This document shows positions 16,054 through 23,527 of a stretch of DNA of 60,291 nt, piece after piece (position 1 is the stretch's first letter; each line of letters opens with the position of its first letter). Source of the stretch: a virus; the IMG/VR virus record IMGVR_UViG_3300035682_000039, positions 1 through 60,291 of that record. One strand, written 5' to 3'. The notes under the pieces are model-generated. The model was not told the DNA's origin and made no database searches. It saw only the letters and a list, made by a program, of their open reading frames with translations. The translations under genes and the position numbers were made by a program.

Positions 16054-16825
16054 GGCTGGATAATGATTCCCCAGCCGTTTCCGCTCCAACCCGAAGCTCG
16101 TAGTCGTTGAAGTCCTCCCCCTCATTGGGCGATACCCAATAGGGGAGGGATGACTGTTTAGCTACCCTGATACCCACAATGTCATGGTCAGCCACTATGA
16201 GCGAGTCAGGGTAAGCCTTTGCCATTTCGGATAGGTTAGATGCTGAGAAACATACTACGATCTTGTAGCGTGTTTTAATCGTTTTCAAAGCCCTACGGAT
16301 CGATAAAGCCGTGGCATATCCTTCACACAAAATAACCTGTCCTTTGTTATCAAAGATCGCAGAAGCGTTCTTGGTTTTCTGTCCGCTTAAAAACTTCTTA
16401 TTGCCCTCTGGATCGATCAATTGACATCCAACCAAATCCCCATTAATCCGCATTGGGATTGCCAGCACCTCGTTCCAAACCCATCCCTTTTCTTCTGGAA
16501 AGCCCTTTTTCACTAAGTAAGGGTGAGGCTTTTTGACGGCATTATTTAGGATGTATGCTGCCTTACCGCTTGCCCTGGAATTGTTCTTGGCAACATCGAT
16601 CACAACTTTTGGCTTTCGGATTACTTGTAAAGGGTCATGCTTGCCACGAAAGCTAATAGGTTTCTCGTGGACTGCCCAATTCTGCACCGCACCCGTTATC
16701 CCATCGAATATATACGAGCCATTCTTTTTGTTTGGCTTATCAACAGTCCTACATCTTGTCCATTTATCGTGAACCAAGTGATCGATGATTAGTCCATGCT
16801 TCTCTGCAAACGATTCAAAATTCAT
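16028..16825 (-). CDS. Toprim-domain primase-like protein
   Basis: The C-terminal half carries a Toprim fold. The catalytic Glu is in VILCEGYATALSIRRAL near residues 165-181, and the metal-binding pair is in DSLIVADHDIVG near 208-219, followed by EGEDFNDYE. The N-terminal half has WTRCRTVDKPNKKNGSY and NWAVHEKP, as in plasmid and phage primases of the TraC/DUF7146 type. At 265 residues it has Toprim but no helicase domain; a separate helicase is encoded two genes upstream. It likely makes primers or processes DNA in phage replication. Confidence 0.78.
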   Translation of the reverse strand: MNFESFAEKHGLIIDHLVHDKWTRCRTVDKPNKKNGSYIFDGITGAVQNWAVHEKPISFRGKHDPLQVIRKPKVVIDVAKNNSRASGKAAYILNNAVKKPHPYLVKKGFPEEKGWVWNEVLAIPMRINGDLVGCQLIDPEGNKKFLSGQKTKNASAIFDNKGQVILCEGYATALSIRRALKTIKTRYKIVVCFSASNLSEMAKAYPDSLIVADHDIVGIRVAKQSSLPYWVSPNEGEDFNDYELRVGAETAGESLSSLIQNRTPQ

Positions 16826-18057
16826 AGCATTCCCTTTTCTACCATTTCAACCCGCTCTCCAATCCATTTCATGCATGGGACTGCCATCGAATTACCCATC
16901 GCTTTATACCGAAGACTGTCGGGAGATTCGGGCTTGCCTCTCCAAGCGATGTTCGTATAGTTATCTGGGAATCCTTGGAGTCTTTCGCATTCGACAGGGG
17001 TTAGCCTACGAACCGCCATTTGCTGGGCAATAAAAGTTTGAGCATGATGACTTTGGACGGAGGGTCGGAGTGCTTGGAGGGCTGGGGTTACTTCCAAAGG
17101 GGTGGCACTAAAGTTACCCGCTATTGCATCTTCCCGAATGGAATACGCCACTCCTTGAGTAGCGGCCGCATCAAGGGTATACATCAAACCTTCATCATTC
17201 CAACCACGCCCATTCTGGGCCTTATCTCTGCCTGAGATATCCTGTAATGCAATCGGCACATTACCACCACCCGTCCCCCAGCGAGAGGTTACAGTCTGGC
17301 AAACATCACCCATCTCTCTTACTCGGGAGTCTGCTGGGTGAGTTTCATACACACAAGGGATTAGTCTTCCGCTGTATGCGTCTTGTCCGCTATAAGCTCC
17401 GGGGTGGGTATCTGCACAGAGTGTTCCAACTGTTCTTTGGATGCCGTTGCCATCAAAGCGTCCTTGAGAACTGTTGGAAGTTTTTTCCCTCGATTTTCTG
17501 CTCTCCTCAGTATCCCTTGACAAGCAATCTGGCTCAAAAAGAACCTTTGATGCAGAGACCCAGTCTCCAAGACATCCGACAACAAAGACTCTTCTGCGTC
17601 TTTGGGGGATTCCGAAATACTGAGCGTCAAGCACTCGGTATGCGAACCCATACCCGAGTTCTGCCACCGCCCCGAGGAAGGAACCAAAATCCCGTCCACC
17701 ACTTGAACTGAGGACACCTGGGACGTTTTCCCAAACAAACCATTTGGGTTTGAATCGATCAAGAATTCCAGTATAGACAAGGGTGAGGTTTCCTCTTGGG
17801 TCTTCGAGTCCTTTCCTAAGTCCTGCGACTGAGAATGCTTGGCATGGTGTTCCTCCAACCAAAAGTTCAACTGTTCCATTGATGTTCCACTCCTTATATT
17901 TTGTGATGTCCCCAAGATTTGGGACTGTTGGGTAATGATGATTTAAAACTGCCGATGGGAAGGTTTCGATCTCGGCATAGCCAATCGGATCCCAGCCTAA
18001 GGGATGCCAAGCAACTGTTGCTGCCTCCACCCCCGAACACACTGATAAGTATTTCAT
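16822..18057 (-). CDS. C5-cytosine DNA methyltransferase
   Basis: Classical motifs are present: SVCSGVEAATVAWHPLGW (I), GGTPCQAFSVAG with the catalytic Cys72 (IV), ENVPGVL at 110-116 (VI), QRRRRVFVVG at 152-161 (VIII) and a C-terminal YKAMGNSMAVP (X). The target-recognition segment lies at roughly 180-340. The enzyme methylates cytosine C5 in double-stranded DNA. No cognate restriction endonuclease is adjacent, so protection of phage DNA or regulation is more likely than a restriction system. It overlaps the primase-like gene by 4 bp. Confidence 0.93.
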   Translation of the reverse strand: MKYLSVCSGVEAATVAWHPLGWDPIGYAEIETFPSAVLNHHYPTVPNLGDITKYKEWNINGTVELLVGGTPCQAFSVAGLRKGLEDPRGNLTLVYTGILDRFKPKWFVWENVPGVLSSSGGRDFGSFLGAVAELGYGFAYRVLDAQYFGIPQRRRRVFVVGCLGDWVSASKVLFEPDCLSRDTEESRKSREKTSNSSQGRFDGNGIQRTVGTLCADTHPGAYSGQDAYSGRLIPCVYETHPADSRVREMGDVCQTVTSRWGTGGGNVPIALQDISGRDKAQNGRGWNDEGLMYTLDAAATQGVAYSIREDAIAGNFSATPLEVTPALQALRPSVQSHHAQTFIAQQMAVRRLTPVECERLQGFPDNYTNIAWRGKPESPDSLRYKAMGNSMAVPCMKWIGERVEMVEKGML

Positions 18058-18230
18058 CGTATTTTCCTTATTTTTTGTTTTATTAGTTCTACATCTTCTT
18101 CTGCATTAAGCTGGTCAATAATATTTTTCCAGCCTCTCCTTCTGCCCACGCCTAGATACCAATTTGCCAAATAGGTAATCCGCTCCTCTGGTGTGTTTAG
18201 TCTGCACTTAGCCCATGGATCTTTTTTCAT
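18054..18230 (-). CDS. Small basic protein, 58 aa
   Basis: The gene is linked by ATGA overlaps to the helicase stop on one side and to the methyltransferase start on the other. The product has NTPEERITYLANWYLGVGR followed by a basic GWKN segment and a charged helix. The tight double coupling suggests it is made together with helicase and methyltransferase. No family was recognised. Confidence 0.65.
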   Translation of the reverse strand: MKKDPWAKCRLNTPEERITYLANWYLGVGRRRGWKNIIDQLNAEEDVELIKQKIRKIR

Positions 18231-19708
18231 GCCTGAACCCTCGCTTTAGACTTACTGTAAGCAATGATGCGACTCTTAATCCATTTCATGGTTGGAGCAG
18301 ATGTAGGTAATGGTTCTACTCGGATGCCATTGGGGTACACGGAAAACTTCTCTTTGTATTTCATGGCAGCCCACCCGTCCTTATATCCCTTTAGCTTGCC
18401 GTAATACATCAACTCAGCATAGAACTGGCGGTTGTCAATCTGGAGCTTGCGGTTAGTTTCTGCAAGTTCTTGGAGTTCGCCCGGTATGGTTAGGATTTGC
18501 TTTAGCGGACGCTCGTAACCGCACTCGCCACAGATATTGCTTTTGAATGTCCATAACGCTTTGCACTTCGGGCAGACTGCTTCTTTCTTTTCCCGCTCGG
18601 TAGGTTCTTTCTTAGCCTTCTCTTCGGAGCTATCTAAAGTCTTAACTCCTTCGGTATACAGATTGTCCCAGTCGCTTCTAAACCGCAAGAAATTACCCGA
18701 GTGATCAAGCCAAAGACCAAACTCTTTACCTTCGTGCGGACGCATGACTCTACCCATCTGTTGCACATGGGATGAAAAAGACTTTGAGAATGGTCTAGCA
18801 GATACTCCGATCATTACATCGGTTACATCAAACCCTCTAGTAAGAATGTCAGTCGCAATCAATCCATGAATTTCGGTGTCTGGTTTAGAGAACTCCTCAA
18901 TGGTTAAACGTTTGTAGTCATCGTCTTCTTTATAGGATATGGACTCAAACCGATAGCCAGCCTCGGCAAATCCCTTGACTAGGTCTCTGCCATGATCTAC
19001 GCCCGAACAGAATACGATTGTCTTTCTTGGGCCGCCAAAGATTTCATGCGTCTTTTTAATCCATTCGTTGACTACATCGCCTGTAATTGCCATGCCACGT
19101 TTGGAAACTTCAGCTTCTTTCCATTCGCCAAATGAGTTCTTCTCAGCTCCTGTCATGTCAATCTCTTTGGCTACAAATACTTTCAAAGGGACTAACCAAC
19201 CTTTCTCTACCAAGTCGCCAGTCGGAGTAGCTCCTACCACATGGGTATAGATATCTCCTAAGCCTTTAGTAAATGGGGTGGCAGTTAATCCAATAGCACG
19301 GATGTGTGGATTTTTATTGAGGAACTCAACTGTTTTCTTACGGACGATATGACACTCATCCAAAATAATAAGGTCGATGTCTGGGAATGAATCCCTTCTC
19401 TCAAGGGTCTGTGCAGAACAAACTTGGATTCGCTCCGATGGTCTTTCTCTCCAATGACCAGCTTGCATAACTCCATGCTCGATGCCGTACTTAGACAGTC
19501 TGGCACTCGTCTGGTCAACTAAGACTATCCGATCTACAATCATGGCGGCTTTCTTGTACCCTTCGGATACTCGCCTCATGATCTCCATCGCTACCTCGGT
19601 TTTACCGAAGCCTGTGGATGCATACAGTAGTTGTCTTATGTGTCCTTGTTTGAAGCCTTGCTTTATTTGCTCCACCACTTCTTGTTGGTGTGGTCTTAAC
19701 TCTAACAA
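18227..19708 (-). CDS. SF2 DEAD/DEAH-type helicase
   Basis: Helicase motifs appear in order: Q-like LRPHQQEV, Walker A ASTGFGKT near residues 30-37, LDECH (motif II), GLTATP (III), a second RecA-like lobe with IVFCSG, and QMGRVMRPHEGK (VI). The C-terminus has a Cys4 zinc element (CPKCKALW then CGECGYERP). I chose the TTG at 19708 because AAAGGAGATAAAG directly precedes it; a longer frame from a GTG at 19813 is open but lacks such a site. Proteins like this unwind duplex DNA in replication or recombination. Confidence 0.9.
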   Translation of the reverse strand: MLELRPHQQEVVEQIKQGFKQGHIRQLLYASTGFGKTEVAMEIMRRVSEGYKKAAMIVDRIVLVDQTSARLSKYGIEHGVMQAGHWRERPSERIQVCSAQTLERRDSFPDIDLIILDECHIVRKKTVEFLNKNPHIRAIGLTATPFTKGLGDIYTHVVGATPTGDLVEKGWLVPLKVFVAKEIDMTGAEKNSFGEWKEAEVSKRGMAITGDVVNEWIKKTHEIFGGPRKTIVFCSGVDHGRDLVKGFAEAGYRFESISYKEDDDYKRLTIEEFSKPDTEIHGLIATDILTRGFDVTDVMIGVSARPFSKSFSSHVQQMGRVMRPHEGKEFGLWLDHSGNFLRFRSDWDNLYTEGVKTLDSSEEKAKKEPTEREKKEAVCPKCKALWTFKSNICGECGYERPLKQILTIPGELQELAETNRKLQIDNRQFYAELMYYGKLKGYKDGWAAMKYKEKFSVYPNGIRVEPLPTSAPTMKWIKSRIIAYSKSKARVQA

Positions 19709-19970
19709 CTTTATCTCCTTTACTATCAGGAAACCGCCTGATGTCGGTACAAAATAATGGGCGGGGGTGGCTGGCGTTGATCTCCAGCTTCTGGAAAATG
19801 TTTTGTTCGCCACCCTATCCGAAGTGTGTGGAAAATAAGGTAAACCACACTACTTTTTCAAACGCAAACAGCACACCCTCGTATCAACCTACGAATTCAC
19901 CCCCATAAGTCTGGTGAGGTACTTACGCTCCGTATGTGAAGCGGAAAATCGTGCGTTTTCCCTCATTACG
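19709..19970 (-). other. Gap between helicase and ParB-like genes
   Basis: About 260 bp have no recognised gene. The part nearest the helicase is open in the helicase frame (35 extra codons from GTG 19813) and might encode a short separate peptide or an N-terminal extension. A 25-codon frame is listed separately. A dyad GGAAAA/TTTTCC occurs at about 19942-19960. Confidence 0.45.
19889..19966 (-). CDS. Possible 25-aa peptide after the ParB-like gene
   Basis: The ATG at 19966 lies 4 bp after the ParB-like stop. The frame encodes a basic peptide (ARFSASHTERKYLTRLMGV) and ends at TAG. The ribosome site is weak, so this may be re-initiation or chance. Confidence 0.3.
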   Translation of the reverse strand: MRENARFSASHTERKYLTRLMGVNS

Positions 19971-20804
19971 TTATGCAGCTTTTGAGACTTGCTTCTTCCA
20001 GTAATTCACTTGCTTTAATAATTCCGCATTCTTCTGCTGATAAGCGTCTCGAGAAGCAGTTAAGCCTTTGATCTGTGCTTCTTGGCTCTTGATGGTGGCA
20101 CGAAGCTCATCAATTAATTCTTGTGCAGATTGCTTATCTTCTTCGGACGCATCCATGCCTTTGACTGCTAACTTCGCCTTGAGTTCTTCGTTCTCCTCCG
20201 CTATGGCTTGGAACTCAGTTGCCATCTCTTCAATCTTTTGTTCCTTCTCATCAACGACTGGATCGGGTGGAGTCTCTGGTTTGGCTTTTTTTGTTCGACC
20301 CATCTTCGATGTGTCCATCGTATACTCAACACCGCCACGAGTTACTTTACGAGCTGTTGGTTGAGGAGTGTTCATTTCCTTACGAATCTTATCTACGAAT
20401 GTCGCTGATACACCGCAAACTTCTGCGATCTTGATATTGTTCCACTCGCTCCATTCAAAATCTTCCAAAAGAACAAGAACGGATCTGCGTTTATCGGCAT
20501 TGGTTCTGCGTAATCCGTGCTTATCGTTGGCACTGACGGCAAATAGAATCGCATCTCTGCGTGAACCATCATGGACTTCGGCTTCAATTTCTGCAAATGC
20601 TGCTTGTTTGTGGGCAAAGAAACGATGCCAGCCGTCTGCTAGGTGGTAGGTCTTACCATCAAAAAATACTGTTACTGGCGGCATCTTGCCACCTTCACGG
20701 ATTACTTCTGCGTATTCTCTGACGGCATCTTCAATGATCTTGTCACGAACCTGCAAATCGCCATCTACATTGATTTTTTCTAACCTTATTTTTTCTAGTT
20801 TCAT
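19971..20804 (-). CDS. ParB-like nuclease-domain protein with coiled coil
   Basis: The N-terminal 100 residues show the ParB/Srx fold: LQVRDKIIEDAVREYAEVI, PPVTVFFDGKTYHLADGWHR with the conserved GWHR, then a region with RRTNADKRR. A helix-turn-helix-like stretch follows (NNIKIAEVCGVSATFVDKIR). The last 90 residues are a coiled coil of Glu, Lys and Gln. ParB-fold proteins bind CTP and DNA. It opens the replication/modification operon and lies next to the stem-loop region, so DNA binding there is a reasonable inference. An AAGAGGAAACA ribosome site precedes the ATG. Confidence 0.85.
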   Translation of the reverse strand: MKLEKIRLEKINVDGDLQVRDKIIEDAVREYAEVIREGGKMPPVTVFFDGKTYHLADGWHRFFAHKQAAFAEIEAEVHDGSRRDAILFAVSANDKHGLRRTNADKRRSVLVLLEDFEWSEWNNIKIAEVCGVSATFVDKIRKEMNTPQPTARKVTRGGVEYTMDTSKMGRTKKAKPETPPDPVVDEKEQKIEEMATEFQAIAEENEELKAKLAVKGMDASEEDKQSAQELIDELRATIKSQEAQIKGLTASRDAYQQKNAELLKQVNYWKKQVSKAA

Positions 20805-21045
20805 TGTTTCCTCTTTTAGTTATTACTACTCTTATATGACACCCGTTCCTCTTTTGGTGGACGCACCTCGCCTACCCAGTGCGTCCTTCAACTGCTTCCT
20901 CCTTTGGAGCCACAGCACCCGACAGTCGTTCGTAGAGTCGGCACTATCTTCGCCACCGACCTTGCACTATTACATCTACTTACCCCCAGTAGTGCTTGTA
21001 TTTATCCCGCTGGTGTACTCAAAGCCGTCCAGGATAAACCTACAA

Positions 21046-21064
21046 AAGAAAAACCCCTTGGGGT
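21046..21064 (-). terminator. Terminator-like hairpin upstream of the ParB operon
   Basis: On the minus strand AACCCC-AA-GGGGTT is followed by TTTCTTTT. The same bases also pair with a second arm 48 bp upstream (21119-21135), so two alternative or nested hairpins can form. It could end RusA transcripts or attenuate the ParB operon. Confidence 0.6.
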
Positions 21065-21408
21065 TGTTCTAAGGTGAAGTTGCTTAATAAATGGATCTCG
21101 ATCATTTACTAAACACTCAGAACAACCCGAAGGGGTCTGGTCGAAATCAACTTACCACACGGACTTCACTCCGCCATAAAACTTTAACACAAAAGAGCCA
21201 AACAAAATATGTAATTTACGCTTGGCTCTAACTATCTTTATCCGATAACGATGGAAGGTAGTTGAAATAAATATAACACAAAAATAAAAAAAGTGGGCGG
21301 CACGTGAGAGGAGACTAAACCGCCCATAAGAACTACCAAGGAAAAAACAAAGAAACAGGACAATTGTACTGTATAAATAAACAGCATTAGTTGCCTATTT
21401 TTTAAGCG

Positions 21409-21432
21409 CATCCTCAAACGTTTGGGGATAGC
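21409..21432. promoter_or_regulatory. Palindromic site, copy 2
   Basis: The sequence ATCCTCAAACG-TTTGGGGAT is nearly self-complementary over 10 bp per side and shares ATCCTCAAACG and GGATAGC with the site at 9351-9375. It lies just past the stop of the RusA gene, without a T-run, so it is more like a protein site than a terminator. Confidence 0.4.
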
Positions 21433-21439
21433 TAAGTGT

Positions 21440-21769
21440 TTACCCTAATACTATCTTTACCATTCCACCAGTCTCGTCTGCTCGTTCTACCGTGATCTTT
21501 TTAAAGCATCGGTCATTGACCCCCAAGGCTAGAGACATCCCGTCTAACCCCGCTTTCATGCTTGCTAGGAGGTTATCAAGGTCGTAATGTCTTTTACTGG
21601 GTGGGTAAAAGATAAGATGCAGTTCCGAGTATTCCTTGGTCGGGATCTTCTGTTCCTTGGTTAAATAAAAACACATTTCCTTATATTCTTTAGTGGCTTT
21701 AGCCTTTGTAGCCCAGTGGGTTTTGACATTGGGCTTTAGTGGAGCTGGCGGCCAAGGGAAGGTAAGCAT
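21440..21769 (-). CDS. rusA: RusA-like Holliday junction resolvase
   Basis: The 109-residue protein matches RusA. PWPPAPLKPNVKTHWA at the start is followed by RHYDLDNLLASMKAGLDGMS near residues 61-80, containing the catalytic Asp cluster, and by LGVNDRCFKKITVER. RusA dimers cut four-way junctions symmetrically. In phages it resolves recombination and replication intermediates, which fits the ERF annealing protein and nuclease encoded in the facing operon. It is transcribed leftward from the divergent promoter region at 21770-21857. Confidence 0.9.
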   Translation of the reverse strand: MLTFPWPPAPLKPNVKTHWATKAKATKEYKEMCFYLTKEQKIPTKEYSELHLIFYPPSKRHYDLDNLLASMKAGLDGMSLALGVNDRCFKKITVERADETGGMVKIVLG

Positions 21770-21795
21770 CAGGGTTTGCCTTATTAAAAAATATT

Positions 21796-21832
21796 TTGCA
21801 ATACTTGAGAGACAATGTGTACAATCTATTGT
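21796..21832 (+). promoter_or_regulatory. Predicted promoter and palindrome of the long plus-strand operon
   Basis: TTGCAA at 21796-21801 and TACAAT at 21820-21825 are separated by 18 bp, a fair sigma70-type match. The palindrome ACAAT-CT-ATTGT covers 21821-21832 and overlaps the -10 element, so a repressor bound there would block initiation. The assignment is by consensus matching only. Confidence 0.5.
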
Positions 21833-21857
21833 ATATTAATAAAAAACGAGGAATTCA

Positions 21858-21905
21858 ATGCAGCAGATACTAATTCTATTATGCACCCCAGGGGTATACA
21901 AATGA
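21858..21905 (+). CDS. 15-aa leader peptide upstream of the nuclease gene
   Basis: The ATG at 21858 follows ACGAGGAATTC, a better ribosome site than that of the nuclease gene. The short frame (MQQILILLCTPGVYK) ends in a TGA that overlaps the nuclease ATG. This geometry suggests translational coupling, so the peptide may act as a leader and not as a protein in its own right. Confidence 0.45.
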   Translation: MQQILILLCTPGVYK

Positions 21906-22780
21906 TTATTACTAATAAATATGGACTGCCACAAACATTTGTGAATGTCGTAGAGCGTCCTACGTATACCAAGGGCAAAGCCCATATGTCGGTTACGGAG
22001 CTGTTAAACAGCCCACAGATTGTGCAATTAAAGGCTAAGTACTCCGAACAGATTGAAGTCGATGTGACCGATATGATATGGGCTGTATTTGGTACGGCAG
22101 TCCATCATGTCTTGGAACAGGGCAAAGATCCTAACCATATCGTAGAACAAAGACTCCATGCCGATATAGACGGCTGGCATATCTCAGGAGCTATTGACCT
22201 TCAGGTCGTCCACGAGGATGGCATTGAGGTTAATGACTACAAGACTGTCGGAGTATGGGCGGTCATGAATGAAAAGAAGGAATGGGAACAACAGCTCAAT
22301 ATTTATGCGTGGCTCGTTGAGACTGTCAAAAAGACCCCAGTAAATAAGCTAAAGATTATTGCCATCATCAGGGACTGGAGTGCTAGGGATGCTGAGAATC
22401 GGGAAGGATACCCTGAGAAACAGGTAGCTACCTTGGATATCAAGCTTTGGTCGATGGAAGAGCGAGAAGCTTTTATTAAAGAGCGTATCCACCTTCATAG
22501 TGAAGCCCTGTTTGCAACCGATACCAACGAAGACCTACCACCCTGTACTCCAGAGGAATGTTGGGAAAAACCAACAACTTATGCGGTTAAGAAAGAGGGT
22601 GGAGTTCGCGCGAAGTCTGTCCATACCACGAAAGAAGAGGCGGAATTGGCATTAGAAAGTACTGGTAAGGGATATTTTTTAGAAGTCCGAGCTGGTGAAA
22701 GAACTCGTTGTGCCAAGTTCTGTCAGGTTTCTCCTTGGTGCAAGCAGTACAAAGACTATTTGGAGGAGCAAGCCAAATGA
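21902..22780 (+). CDS. PD-(D/E)XK exonuclease, Cas4/RecB-like
   Basis: From ATG 21902 the protein has 292 residues. The core is GTAVHHVLE near 64-72, GAIDL with D99, and EVNDYKT with E109 and K114, the PD-(D/E)XK triad. A QLNIYAWLVE helix resembles motif QhXXY of RecB/Cas4 nucleases. Four Cys (one near 220-226, then C270, C274 and C280) could bind an Fe-S cluster as in Cas4 and AddB. It probably resects DNA ends for ERF-mediated annealing. There is no cas1/cas2 or CRISPR array nearby, so a CRISPR role is unlikely. Confidence 0.82.
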   Translation: MIITNKYGLPQTFVNVVERPTYTKGKAHMSVTELLNSPQIVQLKAKYSEQIEVDVTDMIWAVFGTAVHHVLEQGKDPNHIVEQRLHADIDGWHISGAIDLQVVHEDGIEVNDYKTVGVWAVMNEKKEWEQQLNIYAWLVETVKKTPVNKLKIIAIIRDWSARDAENREGYPEKQVATLDIKLWSMEEREAFIKERIHLHSEALFATDTNEDLPPCTPEECWEKPTTYAVKKEGGVRAKSVHTTKEEAELALESTGKGYFLEVRAGERTRCAKFCQVSPWCKQYKDYLEEQAK

Positions 22781-23004
22781 TAGACGCTAAGTACTATAAC
22801 AACGGCAAGATCAAGATTGGATCTGAGCATTACCTTAATCCGTTAAGGAAAAAATACATTGAAGAAGATCACGATATGTTGGAGATACAGAAGTATTTAA
22901 TTCATGATCCAGCCATTCTTAATCGTCAGTATTGGAATCAAAAAATTTTATTGCTTATTAGTTGTTTTGTTTTATTAGTTGTTTGTTTGAAAGGAATGAA
23001 ATGA
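22777..23004 (+). CDS. Small protein with C-terminal membrane span, 75 aa
   Basis: The ATG at 22777 overlaps the nuclease stop (ATGA); GGAGG lies 10 bp upstream. The N-terminal 50 residues are polar and charged, and the C-terminus is a membrane span (ILLLISCFVLLVVCL) with a short basic tail. It would be a tail-anchored protein facing the cytoplasm. No family was recognised. Confidence 0.65.
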   Translation: MIDAKYYNNGKIKIGSEHYLNPLRKKYIEEDHDMLEIQKYLIHDPAILNRQYWNQKILLLISCFVLLVVCLKGMK

Positions 23005-23222
23005 GTGCAAACGATACACAGGTTGGTGGCAATCATTACGCCAAGCAGGAAATACAGACTTGGGACTATATTGCGGCCAACCAAATTGGGTACTTTGAAG
23101 GGAATGTTATTAAGTATGTATCAAGATGGAAGCAAAAAGGTGGGATAGAGGATCTACGGAAAGCACAGCACTACCTTAGTAAGTTGATTGAAATTTCATT
23201 AAACACACAGGAGAAAGTATGA
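23001..23222 (+). CDS. DUF3310 family protein, 73 aa
   Basis: VGGNHYAKQEIQTWDYIAAN followed by FEGNVIKYVSRWKQKGGIED and LRKAQHYLSKL is the DUF3310 signature, nearly the whole family length. These small proteins are frequent in phage early operons; some are annotated as nucleotide kinase-like, without good evidence. The ATG at 23001 overlaps the previous stop. Confidence 0.88.
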   Translation: MSANDTQVGGNHYAKQEIQTWDYIAANQIGYFEGNVIKYVSRWKQKGGIEDLRKAQHYLSKLIEISLNTQEKV

Positions 23223-23362
23223 AAAAGATAATCGCTGTTTTATTTATTGCCATGATGTCTACAAGTGTTATGGCTCAGGTTAAATGTGAATCCGATGGTC
23301 GTGGCGGTATGTGCTGTTGGGATATAGGTAAGCAAGGACCATGGAGACCAATTGGTTGTTAA
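23219..23362 (+). CDS. Secreted Cys-rich peptide, 47 aa
   Basis: The N-terminus is a signal peptide (MKKIIAVLFIAMMSTSVMA) with a probable cleavage after the Ala in VMAQ. The mature part is about 28 residues with four Cys, including an adjacent pair, able to form disulfides in the periplasm. The ATG overlaps the DUF3310 stop and has GGAGAAAGT upstream. The function is unknown; an envelope or superinfection-related role is only a guess. Confidence 0.65.
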   Translation: MKKIIAVLFIAMMSTSVMAQVKCESDGRGGMCCWDIGKQGPWRPIGC

Positions 23363-23371
23363 GGAGAAATT

Positions 23372-23527
23372 ATGGAAACATCACAGGAATTAACTTTAAA
23401 GTTTATGTTGGCATTGGCATCAAACCCAGCATACACAAGCCCAGACGAAGACTGGGAAACGGACGCTTTTAATATTTACACAATGGCACAAACATTAACT
23501 CACCTATATTTAGGGAAAATCGCATGA
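23372..23527 (+). CDS. Small protein, 51 aa
   Basis: AAGGAGAAATT precedes the ATG at 23372, and the TGA overlaps the ERF start by 4 bp. The sequence is helical (ELTLKFMLALASNPAYTS then IYTMAQTLTHLYLGK). Coupling to the ERF gene suggests a shared time of expression. No family was recognised. Confidence 0.65.
   Translation: METSQELTLKFMLALASNPAYTSPDEDWETDAFNIYTMAQTLTHLYLGKIA

Larger units (their letters stand above)
20805..21439. other. 635-bp gene-free region rich in stem-loops
   Basis: No supported gene is seen. Perfect or near-perfect dyads occur at 20859-20866/20879-20886 (8 bp), 20937-20941/20956-20960 (5 bp), 20964-20969/20990-20995 (6 bp) and 21001-21007/21032-21038 (7 bp). Others are at 21054-21070/21119-21135 (16 of 17), 21194-21201/21222-21229 (8 bp) and 21294-21300/21320-21326 (7 bp). 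An A-rich segment lies at about 21265-21292. This could be a replication origin, a structured leader RNA of the ParB operon or a separate non-coding RNA. Confidence 0.7.

Noticed and set aside
17361-17915. A 184-codon open frame on the same strand within the methyltransferase gene
   Set aside because: It lies wholly inside the methyltransferase gene, whose motifs are intact, and its translation has no recognisable pattern; it is a shadow frame.
16822-18057. Restriction-modification system
   Set aside because: The methyltransferase has no endonuclease gene beside it; neighbours are replication genes.
20686-21072. 128-codon plus-strand frame across the ParB start and the stem-loop region
   Set aside because: Half is antisense to the ParB-like gene and the rest has no sensible composition or ribosome site.
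20805-21439. tRNA or known riboswitch in the stem-loop region
   Set aside because: No cloverleaf with a T-loop GTTCGA motif and no known riboswitch core could be recognised on either strand.
21902-22780. CRISPR adaptation gene cas4
   Set aside because: The fold and cysteines fit Cas4-like nucleases, but there is no cas1, cas2 or array, and the neighbours are phage recombination genes.
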